A stretch of 64,000 nucleotides of DNA from Scalesia atractyloides (GCA_947069175.1 CAMTDV010000009.1:9123663-9187662), one strand, 5' to 3'. Shown: positions 44,411 through 57,487, counted from the first letter of the stretch. The notes: generated by a model not told the origin, from the letters alone. Numbers and translations: made by a program.

Positions 44411-45261
44411 TACCCAACCAAGACTTAACGTTTCAGCTTTTCGAGACTGATGTACTTCCGTTCGCGTATGCAGGCTGATCGGCGCTCTTCTCAACTCCTC
44501 GCAGATCCCGAACTCTTACCTAAACGCACCACAGTGAGTATACTTGACCCATTTTCGCTTTAACGCACTTTTTGGGTGTTACATACGTTCCTATATCAAA
44601 ATCACTTCACAAATCAAACTGTTATATCACACGCGAATAATCTGATTATATATGCTCAATAAGTGATGCTAAAAACATGTGACTAGGACTTATTTTCGTT
44701 AACTTGCCTCCTTAGCTAGTATGGTACTATAGTTTGGCTTACACCCGACGGGGTCTAGTTAGGATGGACGCGCAAGCCTTCTCATGGTAGTTAGCATGAG
44801 AAATAAGCCTATGTTAATTGTGTGAAATGTTTCGGTGTATCATGATGTGTAGTTAGATTATTTCGCGAACGCTTTCTCGATTATGCTAGTAGTACTTAAA
44901 CCTGTATGCTCGCCTTTACTTAATTGTATTGACTTGTATTTTAACGTATGTAACAGGTTGAGGATTTTAGCTATGGATGCTTGGATGTTGCATGCTTAGC
45001 GTAGTTTAGTTTGTTTAGTTAGTTTGTTGATGTATTTCAGATTTTGAACTTATGTATGAAATCTAGGGGAAATCGAACCCGGTTGAATTTTATGAGAAAT
45101 CTTCCCTTTTGTAATAATTGTTTAAATGTTATGTTTAATAGTATGGGATATTAAGCAGGTTGTGATATGTTAAATGATTGTTATGGAACATCGCGAAATC
45201 AATCTGGTCGCCTAGTGCCACTAACCCCGATGTTTACGCCATCGGTTGGGGTTTGACAGAT

Positions 45262-45273
45262 TGGTATCAGAGC
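45262..45273 (+). promoter_or_regulatory. Primer binding site, element 2
   Basis: TGGTATCAGAGC four bases after the LTR, matching initiator-Met tRNA. Confidence 0.88.
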
Positions 45274-46341
45274 CCCATAACTTTAGGATAGTGGGTAGAA
45301 TTTCCATGATTCGACCTAGTAGCATGTTGAAGTACCCGATTGACCTATCTATGACTTAAATGTTAAACTACTTGCCATAAATGCTTAAATGTGCCTTTCC
45401 TAGGCTAATACACTAATACACGCTTGGAAACGCTCCTATCACACCAAACAAGTGATCAAGTCAGAATAGGTGTGAAAACCGAGAACTCTCGACGAGATCA
45501 TTCACTCCGCGCATTCTCTCGCACGAGATACCTTCGTTGAGTTAGGAGTGACATCCAAACCTCGACGAAAATCTCCATTTCTATCTAGGAATAAAGTTGC
45601 TAAGTTAGGGGTGGAACCCGCATCTTATAACTAATTCCGCAGTTTCGATTTTCAATCTCACCAAAGTCTCGGTTATGCCGATGGTTTGGAACACGTATTA
45701 ATTGGAAGGGTAAACGTCGTTAGCCGCTTGCGCGTTTATCTATTAGGCCAAAGCGTGGGTCCAAATGGAAAGGGTAGTCGAATCACTTGGGTAAGTCAAC
45801 GTCTCAAAACCCTGGACATTTCCAATTGATTTAAGCCTATATCGTCGATTTATGCATCATCGAGTTTATTATTGTTTATGTGTTTAAAAATTTTGAGAAT
45901 TTTCGCTTTATTCGATTTCTTGCTTTGATGATTTATCATATCATCAATTTCTCGATTTATCGTATTTACGCTCCATCGAGTGTATGCACAACTCGCACAG
46001 CTCACGTAATCTAAAACGCTAAATTAATACACAAACCAAACTAATCGCTTAACTCGCTTACGCCTATGAGGATGTGTGCCTCATACGTAGGATTACCTCG
46101 CTTATCTCGCTAACATATATCGCATATATGTCGCTTATATCTCGAATCTCATAACGCGCTATGCATGATGGTTAATTAGAAGGTGGATTACGTGCTTATG
46201 TGCTTACGTGCTTATGTGCTTACGTGTTTATGTGTCTATGTTTTATGTGATTTTGTGCCTTATATGAAAAATAATAATAATAAATATCTAGACATAACTC
46301 TATTATAATCGAATCTCATCTAGTCTAAATCCTTCGTGTAG
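45274..46341 (+). other. Element 2 leader before gag
   Basis: Homologous to 5437-6562. Includes alternating GTGCTTACGTGCTTATGT words near 46190-46230. No ORF. Confidence 0.6.
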
Positions 46342-47250
46342 ATGTCTTCAATGGGATCGCACACCCGTAGGAATCTCCAGCGCAGCAACGCCGACAAGCG
46401 TATCGCTACAATGGTAGCCAAGGAGATAGCTAAAGTCATCCCGCAAATTGTCTCAGAAATCCATGCTGTGAGCAGCAACTCGTCTGTGGACTCAAAGGGA
46501 GATGCCCCGAAACCCCAGTTCAGCTTTAAGCAGTTCAAAGCATGTGGACCGCTTACTTTCTCAGGCACTGAAGGGCCGAGTGCCATGTTCCACTGGTTTA
46601 ACTCTATCGAGGTCACATTCGCTAGAGTGGATGTCCTGAGGCTCTCTGCACTGTCAAGCTACCGGCGTGTTTCAATCAAGGGCTCTCGACTAGTGGACAG
46701 CCGAGCGCAACAGGCATGGGAACGACGAAGCTTACGGACTCACTTGGGAGGAACTTAAGGAAATTATTATCAAGGAATTAGTCCTCCCTACGAGATCCAG
46801 AAGTTAGAGACGAATTCTGGAATATCAAGCAAGATGGTCCCGATAACGCTGGTCTCACCGCTCGCTTCAAACAGTTGAGCATCATCTGTCCCGGCAAGTG
46901 GATACGACCGAGAAGGCAATCAAGAAATACCTCAACGCTCTCCCCAATGCGTCGCCGACTTTGTTCAAACAGCACGCCCTGCTACTATCGAGGAGACCTA
47001 CAAGCTAGTCGCCGAGATTAATGACAAACGAGTTCATTCTGGTTACTTTAAAAGCAGCAAAGTCGCAAATTAGGCAGTCACCGAATCAGCAGCTCCTACT
47101 ACCGAACAGCCCCGAGAGCCAAAGAACAGTCACCGTGGTCGTGAAAGGGAAAACCCGAGCAAGAACTTTGCTCTTACTGCTCCAGCGAACCCTCAGCCAC
47201 TCCAGTCAGCAGCACCAAACGCACCTCCAGCTAAGCGTGCGTACACTGGT
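46342..47250 (+). pseudogene. Element 2 gag
   Basis: ATG at 46342 (MSSMGSHTRRNLQRSNADKR). Residues 1-92 align with element 1 Gag, including FKQFKACGPLTFSGTEGPSA. A deletion near 46622 then shifts the frame; the rest of the capsid is visible in pieces up to 47071. At 47071-47073 a TAG lies at the codon where element 1 has TAA. After it the linker reads SKNFALTAPANPQPLQSA. Confidence 0.83.
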
Positions 47251-47992
47251 CCGCACCCTATGTGCCCTAAGTGCACATATCATCATGCCGTTGGAGGCAA
47301 TTGCCGTTTTTGCACGAACTGCAACATCTACGGCCACTTTACAGTCAGCTGCCATAGTGGTACTCGTCAGTCAGCTCCTCAGGCTTCAACAGCTCCAGCT
47401 TTACCTGCTCCTCCTTTAAGCCAACCAGCAGCAAACTCCAAAGGCACGAGTGTGCTGTGTGTGGTGATCCGAACCACTTTGCTAATGTTTGCCCAAACCG
47501 CACCGTGAAACAAGAGCCAGCCTTAGCAGAATAACAAGCTACGCGTGGAAGAGCCTTTAATCTCAATCACCGCCAGGCCCAGAATGACAACAATGTTGTC
47601 AACGGTACGTTCCTCTTTAATGGTATTTATGCTTCATGTTTATTTGATACTGGTGCCGATAATTGCTTTGTATCGTTAGAATTCGAAAAGGTTTTAAAAT
47701 GTAAGTGCGCTAAACTCCCGAAGACTTTCGATGTGGAAGTCGCCACCGGAAGAACCGTTACCGTTAACTCCGTTTTGCGTGGTTGTAATCTCGATCTCAA
47801 CAACCATGTCTTCTCGAATCAATCTCATACCTATGCAGTTAGGTAGCTTCGATATCATAGTAGGTATGGATTTTCTTCGTGAAAACCATGCTGAAGTTGT
47901 ATGCTTCGATAAAATGATTCTTTCCCTCTTCCTAACGGTGATCAACTGCATGTATACGGTGAAACTCCCTCAAAGAAGTTGATTCTTTTGTC
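47251..47992 (+). pseudogene. Element 2 zinc knuckle and protease region
   Basis: CPKCTYHHAVGGNCRFCTNC leads to the second knuckle, whose CVVIRTTLL reading shows a frameshift within CYVC-type motif (about 47450). The protease triplet DTGAD is at about 47648-47662 (LFDTGADNCFVS). A shorter linker than in element 1 lacks the poly-Gln/Pro stretch. Confidence 0.8.
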
Positions 47993-49427
47993 ATGTACTC
48001 GAGCACACAAATGCTTGCAAAAGCGATGTGTTGCTTTCCTCGCCCTATCATGAACCCGGAGAAAGGAAAGAAGACTTATAAAGATGCTCCTGTTGTTTAT
48101 GAATTTCCCAAAGTCTTTCCCGACGATTTACCCGGTTTATCCCCTACTCGAGATGTCGAATTCCGTATCGATTTAGTTCCCGGAGCTACTCCTGTTGCTA
48201 AAGCTCCTTATCGCCTCGCACCATCAGAAATGCGCGAGCTATCAAGCCAACTTCAAGAGCTTCTTGACAAAGGTTTCATACGCCCGAGCACTTCGCCATG
48301 GGGCGCACCTGTCCTTTTTGTGAAAAAGAAGGATGGATCGTTCCGCATGTGCATCGATTATCATGAACTTAACAAACTCACGATAAAGAACCGTTATCCT
48401 CTTCCTCGTATCGACGACTTATTTGATCAGCTTCAAGGTGCTACTTGTTTTTCCAAGATCGATCTTCGTTCCGGTTAACATCAGTTACGCATATTGGAAG
48501 AAGACATTCCGAAACCGCCTTTCGTACTCGCTATGGCCATTTTGAATTCGTGGTCATGCCTTTTGGTCTAACCAATGCACCCGCGGTCTTCATGGATTTG
48601 ATGAACCGTGTGTGTAAAGCCTTCTAAGATCGTTTCGTCATTGTTTTCATCGATGATATCCTTAGCTATTCGAAGTCGAGAGACGAACACGCGCGTCATC
48701 TCCGTTTAGTCCTCGAACTTCTTCAAGGAAATCGCCTTTATGCTAAGTTCTCTATATGTGAATTCTGGCTCGAAGAAGTCCAATTTCTCGGCCACATCGT
48801 TAATAGTCAAGGAATTAACGTCGACTCAACAAAGATTGAAGCCGTCAAGAGTTGGATTACGCCGAAGAATGCATCCGAAATCCGTTCATTTCTTAGATTG
48901 GCGGGTTATTACTGTCGATTCATCGCCGACTTTTCTAAAATCACCGTTCCGCTTACCGCATTGACTCATAAGGACCAACCTTTTGTTTGGGATTCTAAAC
49001 AAAAGGAAGCCTTTCAAACTCTCAAGCGTATGCTATGCAACGTCCCATTCTCGCATTACCCGACGGAAACGACGATTTCATTGTTTACTGCGATGCCTCT
49101 AATCTTGGTCTAGGTTGTGTTCTCATGCAACGAGACAAGTTATCGCGTATGCGTCTCGACAACTCAAAATCCACGAGAAGAACTACACAACCCACGATCT
49201 CGAACTCGGTGCAGTTGTTTTTGCATTAAAGATATGGCGACACTACCTTTACGGTACTAAGTGTACGGTCTTCACCGACCATAAGAGCTTACAACATATC
49301 TTTAATCAAAAGGAACTAAACATGCGTCAACGCCGATGGGTTGAACTTCTCAACGACTACGATTGTGAGATACACTACCATCCCGGCAAAGCAAACGTCG
49401 TCGTCGATGCTCTAAGTCGACGAAGCT
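47993..49427 (+). pseudogene. Element 2 reverse transcriptase and RNase H
   Basis: The frame 47993-48478 covers [40 protein letters not shown] and FSKIDLRSG, then TAA replaces Cys/Tyr at 48476-48478. Next are [13 protein letters not shown], the intact catalytic box FIDDI (about 48648), and [13 protein letters not shown] frameshifted connection pieces. RNase H is at about 49030-49420, with [38 protein letters not shown] and [12 protein letters not shown]. Confidence 0.87.
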
Positions 49428-50918
49428 ATGTATATGGTATTCTACTCTCAAGCTTGTGCTAAACGTGAAACCCTCATCCGTGCCGTTCAATTCGCCTACT
49501 TTAACGAGAACACCCTTCAAGACGAAATGAAATGTGGTGCCGAAACTCAGGTTGTATCTAAATCTGATGGTATTTATTACTATCTAAATCGCATTTGGAT
49601 TCCCAGTCGTGATAATCTCAGTAATTTGCTAATGGACGAAGCTCATAAATCTCGATATTCCATTCACCCCGGTGCCGACAAGTTGTACCAGGACCTTCAT
49701 CATAAGAACTGGTGGCCGGGCATGAAAAAGGATATCGCCTTGTACGTCTCAAAGTCCTTAACTTGTTCGAAAGTTAAAGCCGAGCATCAAAGGCCCTCTG
49801 GTTTACTCGAACAACCCGAAATCCCGATGTGGAAGTGGGAGAGTATAGCTATGGACTTCGTTACTAAACTCCCGCGTACTTCATTTGGTCACGATAGCAT
49901 TTGAGTTATCGTTGATCGTCTTACTAAATCGCGCACTTTATTGCTATACGAGAAGATTTTAAGGTCGAACGGTTAGCCCGAATCTTTACCGACGAAGTTA
50001 TATGTCGACACGGGACACCTCGTGACATCATCTCTGACCGTGACGGTCGCTTTAACCTCACGCCTCTGGGAGACTTTTCAATCCGCTCTACTACTCTCAA
50101 TCTCAGTACCGCTTTTCACCCTCAAACCGACGGTCAGACTGAGCGCACGATCCGCACCCTCTAAGACATGCTTTGTGCGTACATCATAGATTTCGGTGGT
50201 AACTAGGATACGCATTTACCTTTAATCGAATTCTCGTACAATAATAGCTATCATGCCAGCATTCAAATGGCTCCTTTTGAGGCACTGTATGGAAGAAAAT
50301 GTCGATCGCCTATTGCATTGCACGAGATCGAAGAAGCACATATCACCGGTCCCGAGCTAATTCAAGAAACGACAGACAAAATCCTCCAGATCAGAGACAA
50401 TCTCTTGAAAGCTCGGAGTCGCCAAAAGAGTTACGCCGACAAACACCGCAAGCCCCTGCAATTCGAAGTGGGAGATCACGTACTCCTAAAGGTGGCGCCT
50501 TGGAAGGGAGTGGTCCGCTTCGGAAAGGAAGGAAAGCTAGCGCCACGATACATAGGACCCTTTAAGATTTTGGAAAGGATCGGCAAAGTGGCTTACCGAC
50601 TCGAATTACCGGAGGAACTCAATAACGTACATCCGACTTTCCACGTGTCTAACCTCAAGAAATGCCTAGCCGAGAGAATCTTCATGTACCTATCGAAGAT
50701 ATGCAAATCAACGAGACTCTCCATTTCATGGAAAAACCCGTTGAGATCATGGATCGTGAAACCAAGACACTTCGACGCTCACGCATCCCGATCGTGAAGG
50801 TCTGATGGGAAGGCAAACGCGGCGCCGAGTTCACTTGGGAATTCGAAAGTGGTATGAAAACGAAATATCCGCATCTCTTTGTTACGACCACTGCCTAATT
50901 TCGGGACAAAATTCCCTA
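49428..50918 (+). pseudogene. Element 2 integrase and C-terminal region
   Basis: Zinc-binding start with HPGADKLYQDLHHKNWWPG; core Asp in [16 protein letters not shown] replaces Trp at 49903-49905 (HDSI-stop). The middle of the core is in fragments ([18 protein letters not shown]). The tail 50267-50797 keeps [30 protein letters not shown] and [20 protein letters not shown], then [16 protein letters not shown]. The chromodomain-like end is frameshifted after that. Confidence 0.87.
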
Positions 50919-50931
50919 AAGTAGGGGAGAC
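50919..50931 (+). promoter_or_regulatory. Polypurine tract, element 2
   Basis: AAGTAGGGGAGAC, identical to element 1, directly before the 3' LTR. Confidence 0.83.
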
Positions 50932-51349
50932 TGTAACAACTCGAAAATTCGATTGTTATCTTTCATTTTGTTTTCCCGTGTATCTATCCTTTTTGTAATC
51001 CGAGATTCGGTTGATAATAAAGTTTATGTAAATTACTTATGGTTTTGTATGTTATTATCTCGCTTATTGAATCGCATCGCATGTCTCATCGCAATCGCAT
51101 CGCGAATACTTACTGGTTATTGAAAATTATGTGGTAATATTAGTTATATGTTTTACATGTGTCATGTGTGTTTGGTTATGGTCACAATCGCTATCGCATT
51201 GTTCTCGCACTCTTGAATCGCTAAATCGCGCTATTATATCAATTATAACGCTTAACGCTTTACTAAAACGCTTAATATAACTAATTAATGCGAACCGAAT
51301 AGCCAATCGAACACTTAACGCGAAATCGGCAAACGAAACTTGGTCATCA

Positions 51350-51545
51350 GGCCAAGTTCGGTCGAACTTGCCTACCACAAGTTCGCCCGAATTTGCCTGA
51401 TAACCAGAAATCCCTTGTTTCTATCAAGTTCGCGCGAACTTGCATATACATATGCAAGTTCGGCCGAACTTACCCTTTTCCCTCTTGAAAACTCCCTAAG
51501 TTCGCGCGAACTTGTACACTTTTGTACAAGTTCGGCCGAACTTGT
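51350..51545 (+). repeat. Palindrome cluster upstream of the TATA box (element 2, 3' LTR)
   Basis: AAGTTCGGTCGAACTT, AAGTTCGCGCGAACTT (twice) and AAGTTCGGCCGAACTT (twice). Confidence 0.8.
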
Positions 51546-51573
51546 TGCCAGCTCTTGAGATTCTTGCTTCTCC

Positions 51574-51581
51574 TATAAATA
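51574..51581 (+). promoter_or_regulatory. LTR TATA box (element 2, 3' LTR)
   Basis: TATAAATA in the family context CTCCTATAAATACC. Confidence 0.65.
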
Positions 51582-52239
51582 CCAAGCTCTGTTCTCTCAT
51601 TTGAACTTGCTGTAAGTTCGCCAAGAGCTCTCAAACCCCGAAACCTTCATGTTCTAAGTAAGAATCAACCCGATTTCAACTGCAATGATGTTCAACAACG
51701 TTTATCAACGATCTACAAACGTTTACAACGATTTTGGCACAAGGCATAGCCTTCATTTTCATCAAAACTTATTCTTTTACGAAAATATTCATCTTTTTCT
51801 TACAAAACTTCTGTTTTAAGCTTAGATCTACACAATACGAGTTCGTTTGGTGATAGTAGAGGCTTCCCAAACACGAGATCTGCAAGATCTCGGCTTGTAA
51901 GTGATGGATCTGAGAAAAAACCTTTGAAAATCATCGATTTCTACACAAACACGGACTTTTGATGGTGTTCTGTTCATTTTCTAATATGAAACGAAGCATC
52001 AATCATTCAAGATCCCAGATCTGGAAGCACAAGACGTTTATGTTGGTTTACACAAGCCGGACTAATCCGAACGAACCCCGAGTTCGCCCGGATTAGCCCA
52101 CGCTTTTGTAAAACGGCTAAAACAGCTCTAAAAGACCTCTCCGACCTAAGTTTGCTCAGTAGCACAGGGTTGGAGGGATGAACACTCGATTTTCCTCAGC
52201 AAACGACACGAAAACGCAAGATTTTGTACCCGAAAACAT

Positions 52240-52500
52240 CAAGTTCGGTCGAGAATCACCAGCTCACCAGGTTAAGTTCGACCGAACTTGTACCCTTTTG
52301 GGTCAAGTTCGACCGAACTTGAGTATTTCTTCACCAAAATTCTTGTAAGTTCACCATACAAGTTTGACCGAACTTGCCTTGACAGTAAGGTTTTCCTACA
52401 AGTTCGCCCGAACTTGACAAGTTTCCTAGGAAACTCATCAAGTTCGACCAAACTTGGCACCAAACTCATCAAAATCATACGAGTTCGCCCGAACTTGTCT
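52240..52500 (+). repeat. Palindrome cluster downstream of the TATA box (element 2, 3' LTR)
   Basis: AAGTTCGACCGAACTT twice, AAGTTCGCCCGAACTT and several one-mismatch versions. Confidence 0.78.
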
Positions 52501-53358
52501 ACTGCCCAACCAAGACTTAACCCGTTTCAGCTTTTCGGAGACTGATGTACTTCCGTTCGCGTATGCAGGCTGATCCGGCGCTCTTCTCAACTCCTCGCAG
52601 ATCCCGAACTCTTACCTAAACGCACCCACAGTGAGTATACTTGACCCATTTTCGCTTTAACGCCTTTTTGGGTGTTACATACGTTCCTATATCAAAATCA
52701 CTTCACAAATCAAACTGTTTATCACACGCGAATAATCTGATTATATATGCTCAATACGTGATGCTAGAAACATGTGACTAGGACTTATTTTGTTAACTTG
52801 CCTCCTTAGCTAGTATGGTACTATAGTGTGGCTTACACCCGACGGGGTCTAGTTAGGATGGACGCACAAGCCTTCTCACGGTAGTTAGCATGAGAAATAA
52901 GCCTATTTAATCTGTGTGAAATGTTTCGGTGTATCATGATGTGTAGTTAGATTATTTCGCGAACGCTTTCTTGATTATGCTAGTAGTACTTAAACCTGTA
53001 TGCTCACCTTTACTTAATTGTATTGACTTGTATTTTAACGTATGTACCAGGTTGAGGATTTTAGCTATGGATGCTTGGATGTTGCATGCTTAGCATAGTT
53101 TAGTTTGTTTAGTTAGTTTGTTGATGTATTTCAGATTTTGAACTTATGTATGAAATCTAGGGGAAATCGAACCCGGTTGAATTTTATGAGAAATCTCCGT
53201 TTTGTAATAATTGTTTAAATGTTACGTTTAATAGTATGGGATATTAAGCAGGTTGTGATATGTTAAATGATTGTTATGGAAAATCTCGTGAAATCAATCT
53301 GGTCGCCTAGTGCCACTAACCCCGATGTTTCCGCCATCGGTTGGGGTGTGACATCGGG

Positions 53359-53736
53359 TTTTTCCCGAAATTGGTGGTGGACTCGGGCCACTCTCGGAGT
53401 ACTCCGTTTGATCCAGCGGATGCCCTGAGAGTACTCGGAATTGACTCTGTTGACTGTTAAAAAAAATTCTTGTCCTCACCATTCACCAAATCTTGTTTAA
53501 CAATAAATTTATTTACAAAATTTTCAAAAAAAAAACCGACATGGGTGTAAACGAGTTGAGTTGGAGTTTGGGTTGTTTAATTTATGGTCATACATTTTCA
53601 TTACTAACTATTTAATATTTTTTATATTCTAACTCTTTGTAATACTTCTAATCATACATATGTAAATATAGTTATTGTATGTGTGTATGTTATGCATATA
53701 TATATATTGTATAACATTATAGGTTAAGTTATTCTA
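53359..53736. other. Spacer, no gene seen
   Basis: Moderate GC at 53360-53450 (GGACTCGGGCCACTCTCGGA), then AT-rich. No ORF support. Confidence 0.4.
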
Positions 53737-54009
53737 CAAAGACTTCTAATTGTAAGAAGTGTAAGAAGCCATCAGAGAGTGACAAGTGTCCTAGGAGGAT
53801 TCAAGTGGGAATGGTAATTTTGTCTACAAGAGAAGAGAGAATATGCACATGCAAGTCACATACTATTTCCCATCCAATTTTTAAACGTCCGTAACTTTTT
53901 TATACATTATTTGTTTAAAAGAAATTATACCATAAAATCAAGCGTTTTTTTATCTTTAATATGTGTACTATATTGTTATATTTTTCAAAAAAAAAATCAA
54001 AAACCCAGT

Positions 54010-54365
54010 TGTGTATGACACAATGGCCATGATGTAAAACACAATGTAAAGTAGAGTAAAAACACAATCAATGACAACAGATAAAGACACAATGGACAAC
54101 AGATTAAAACACAATAACCATGACCTTGACGTATAACAAAATGGCCATAATGTATAACACAATAAGTATCAAACTAAATAAAATCACAATTGATGACAAT
54201 AGATAAAAGACATAAATGATAACAGATAAAAGACACAATGGAGAGCATATGAAGATACAATGGAAAACAAACTAAAAACACAATACACAACAAACTAAAA
54301 CACAATTAACAAGAAACTAAAACACAGTGGATAATAAATTAAACACAATGACCTGAACAAATAAC
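54010..54365 (+). repeat. Array of degenerate ACACAATGG-type words
   Basis: About fifteen irregularly spaced copies of (A)nCACAAT(G/A)(G/A), often followed by ATAAC or CAAC. Spacing is too variable for a simple satellite. Confidence 0.6.
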
Positions 54366-54469
54366 GCAATTTATAGAAAACCCAGATATAACATCATCCT
54401 CATTGTGTCATATATTGTGTTATAGGTTCTTATAAAACATACACATGCAAAAACCCGAAAACCTAAACC

Positions 54470-54720
54470 TCTCACCCCAACCCAAAAACCTAAACCCCCC
54501 ACCCCCGCCAAAAAAAACTACACCTCACCAAAAAACCCCCTCCCAAAAACCTAAAAAAAACCCAACCACCCAACCCAACCCAAGCTAAAATGCTAAAAAC
54601 TAAACCCTCTAAAAAACCTAACACTACCCAAAAACCTAACATCCCCAACCCCCCCCTCCCCCCCCAAAAAAAAAAAAACCTAACACCCCTATCCCACCCC
54701 ACCCCAAGATCTAGTTAAAA
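54470..54720. repeat. C-rich / A-rich low-complexity tract
   Basis: Strong strand asymmetry: runs of 3-9 C separated by A runs, almost no G on the plus strand. Apparent minus-strand ORF 54490-54702 (Gly/Phe/Trp-rich) is a composition artefact. Confidence 0.8.
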
Positions 54721-55445
54721 GACACAATAACGTAAACCTTTAACACAATGCAAAAAAAAACCAGTAAAAATGAAAAATAAATATTTTTATATGACAATAC
54801 GGTGCTCATATTAAAGATAAAAACGCTCGTTATTATGGTGAAGTTTTTTTTAGAAAAAATGTCATATGAAAATGTTATGGACGTTTTAAATCGATGGAGG
54901 AATTGGCATGTGCCTTGCATGTGGAGAGAGAAAATCTATAAATGTAGGATTCCTTTTATACTCTTCTATTATCTTCTTTTTTCCTACAATTAATCTAAAC
55001 CCTCCAAATCTAAGATCAGTGGACTAAAATCCTTCTTACTCTTTTTACAATAAGAATCCTTTGTATTTGATCCTTTTTCTTAACATTATATCAATGTTTA
55101 GTTGTTTTTATTATAGCTTTATATAATAATATTTATGTATGTATTTAATTGGTTAAAAGTTGTATTAATATTACACTCATTTAGGCTCTTAAGCTTGATA
55201 AGTGAAGCTGAGGATCAAGCTCATTCATTAACTAAGCTTATTTTTAGGCGCGAGCTCGGACTCGATTAAACTCATCTCGATTCAAGCTTTTAGTGAATTG
55301 ATCTCAAGTAACTCATGAACGTTTTTAGTTCTTTAACACCTCACACCTACCCTATCCATTATAGTTTTTTTTTATCTCATGTGATGAAGAACTTGTCAAG
55401 AAACTATTTTAAACACGTTAAAATGAGAGAAAAATCTAACACATA

Positions 55446-55557
55446 AAAAACCAAATCGCCTTACAATTACCTCTTGGTATTAACAAAGAGATGATCTTCA
55501 TCAAAAAACCAAATCGCCTTACAATTACCTCTTGGTATTAACGAGGTGATCTTCATC
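55446..55557 (+). repeat. Tandem duplication, about 56 bp
   Basis: Two units starting AAACCAAATCGCCTTACAAT and ending GATGATCTTCATC / GGTGATCTTCATC; small indel between them. Confidence 0.9.
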
Positions 55558-55606
55558 AATGACATCTAGCTAATCAAGACAATAGTCATCTTTACAAGCT
55601 TCCCTC

Positions 55607-55823
55607 TAAGGCCACCCGTAGTGGGGCGCCACCACACGGCAAAAGAGGGTATAACGCCCTATAGCGCTGCCACACACCATTACGGTCGACGTTACGAGGT
55701 CTGAATTTTGAATCCACATGAAAATCATCATGCTATTGCCCTTTCTTCTCCACTCACACACATATACTTACATATGTATGTATAAATTGAAAGGGTTATA
55801 TAACCCCTTACCACTACACCCCC
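55607..55823. mobile_element. Possible PIF-type MITE
   Basis: GGCCACCCGTAGTGGGGCG on the left and CCACTACACCCCC on the right look like weak inverted ends (GTAGTGG shared), with TAA and TTA flanks that do not match as a direct duplication. Confidence 0.35.
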
Positions 55824-56365
55824 TTATGATATAAAACCCCGTTCTTGCACTTTCGCCATTTGTCACATGCCCCTTAACGTGGTGATCACATATTCATGTC
55901 TCATGAGTATGGTAATGATCACATATTCATATCTCACAAATATGGTAATGATTATCACTCAATGTTCTTTTACTTTTTATAAGCTTTAATAAGTTTTATA
56001 AAAGACTTATTTTATCTTTTCCAATCTTTAAGATGTAACACCCCAAAACTCGAATTTTAAATTAGAGTAACTCGTTTCCATATGAGTATATCATGAAATA
56101 AAATACTAGGCTAACATCCCATTTCAGATGAAGTTATAAAATCTTATTTTACAATTCATTGGGAATTATTAACGAGGAAAAATAACTTGTTAGGTAGCAT
56201 CATATTGTAATGGAATGTATTATACTAATATATGTCTATAAATATGATGAGTTCGGTTCCAAGAAGTACGACTATATCATATTATGACTCACCCCGAACT
56301 TGAAGGGCCATTGTCATAAAAATCAAACATGAGGGGAGTATTATGTATATAACCAAATTCCAATG

Positions 56366-56373
56366 TATAAAAG
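56366..56373 (+). promoter_or_regulatory. TATA box of the 56-kb LTR
   Basis: TATAAAAG in AATGTATAAAAGCCCC, 332 bp into the LTR. Confidence 0.5.
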
Positions 56374-57487
56374 CCCCTTTTTGGCTCATTTTAGGTAAAA
56401 TTATCTCTCAAGTTAGAGAGAGAAATAAGAGAGAGAGAACTAGAGAAAGAGGGGTGGCCGGTGGTGGCATTTGGCGGTGATTCGCGGTGGCCGGTGGTGG
56501 CCGGAGGTGGTCGGAGTTGTGAGATTCAACCTAGAACCAATTATCGATGCTACGAACGCAATGGTAAGCTCTGATTTCCCTAAATCACTGCTTAAATTTG
56601 TTAAAATTGTATAAATCAAATCTGTTTAGAATGTTCTTCCATAACCCAGTTCCAAAGAATCGTACGATCCGCAAAATCTAACTGTTGAAACATCTTGATT
56701 TTTTTATATAAGGTTCACAACACTTATATGATCATTTTGAACGGTGGAAATGAGAAATAGAGCTGTTTAAGCTCGATTTTGGAACCCATTTCCATAGCAG
56801 TTCGTATTCCCGTTTTAGAGAAAATACAGCCTAGTAAAATTGATTTTCCCGAAGTCCGACCGTTGGATTGAGCTGAAATTTTGACTGTAGCTTTATAGCA
56901 TATGGATCTTTAATACGTCCAAAGGAAATTCCGATCAGAGGTCGAGAACTATATTTTTGAAACTGAACTGTTTATGACGAAATTCTTGTACGAAAATAAG
57001 TAAGTTGAGGGTGTTGTATGGATGGTCTAATGGTATTACATGTGCAATCCGTGACTAGAGAAATGTTTATAATGCTTGATGTTATGAACTAGGAAGGTAG
57101 GCAAAAGATACTTGTATAATGTGCTTAGAGAATAGTATGCACATCAAGTGTTTGAGGAAATGTCTAAGTGAAGTTAGAAGGTGAATTTGTATGCAAGAAC
57201 TTGGTGAATAGGTATAAAATGTGATAATGATATAATTGTTATTAAACCTACATGAGGAAGGTGTAAATGATTGAACTCATGTGGGTAATCTTGTTGATTT
57301 CATGATTGTGTAGAAATGTGCTTAGTAGTTGTACTATATGCTTTGAAGGTGTGATGCACACCATATGTGTGATTATTTGCTTGATTATGATTAGTAAATG
57401 ACCAAGTACTAATTATGAAATGTGTGAGACATTAGTAGCAAGTATAGATTAGTTAGAATATATGTTATATGTGATATAACTGTGTCT

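Larger units (their letters stand above)
42848..45258 (+). repeat. Element 2 5' LTR (2411 bp)
   Basis: Starts TGTAACAACTCG and ends GTTTGACA before the primer site. Differences from its 3' partner include many single-base indels. Confidence 0.92.
42848..53353 (+). mobile_element. Element 2: complete long-LTR Ty3/Gypsy copy, same family as element 1
   Basis: 10.5 kb with perfect target duplication TCGGG (42843-42847 and 53354-53358). LTR ends, primer site, polypurine tract and coding order match element 1. LTRs are 2411 and 2422 bp with no internal duplication. The coding region is full length but broken by numerous frameshifts and stops. Compared with element 1 it keeps FIDDI at the RT catalytic site and a less decayed integrase tail. 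Confidence 0.93.
50932..53353 (+). repeat. Element 2 3' LTR (2422 bp)
   Basis: Starts TGTAACAACTCG and ends GTGTGACA, followed by TCGGG. TATA box at 51574-51581. Confidence 0.92.
53737..55062. mobile_element. Inverted-repeat element of about 1.3 kb, superfamily unassigned
   Basis: The left end reads TACAAAGACTTCTAATTGTA then AGAAGTGTAAGAAG; the complement of the right end reads TACAAAGGATTCTTATTGTA then AAAAGAGTAAGAAG, giving inverted ends of about 34 bp with a few mismatches. A clear target duplication was not found. The interior holds an array of ACACAATGG-like words (54010-54360) and a C-rich tract (54470-54720). No transposase. Confidence 0.55.

Noticed and set aside
54490..54702. Minus-strand Gly/Phe/Trp-rich ORF
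   Set aside because: Composition artefact of the C-rich tract.
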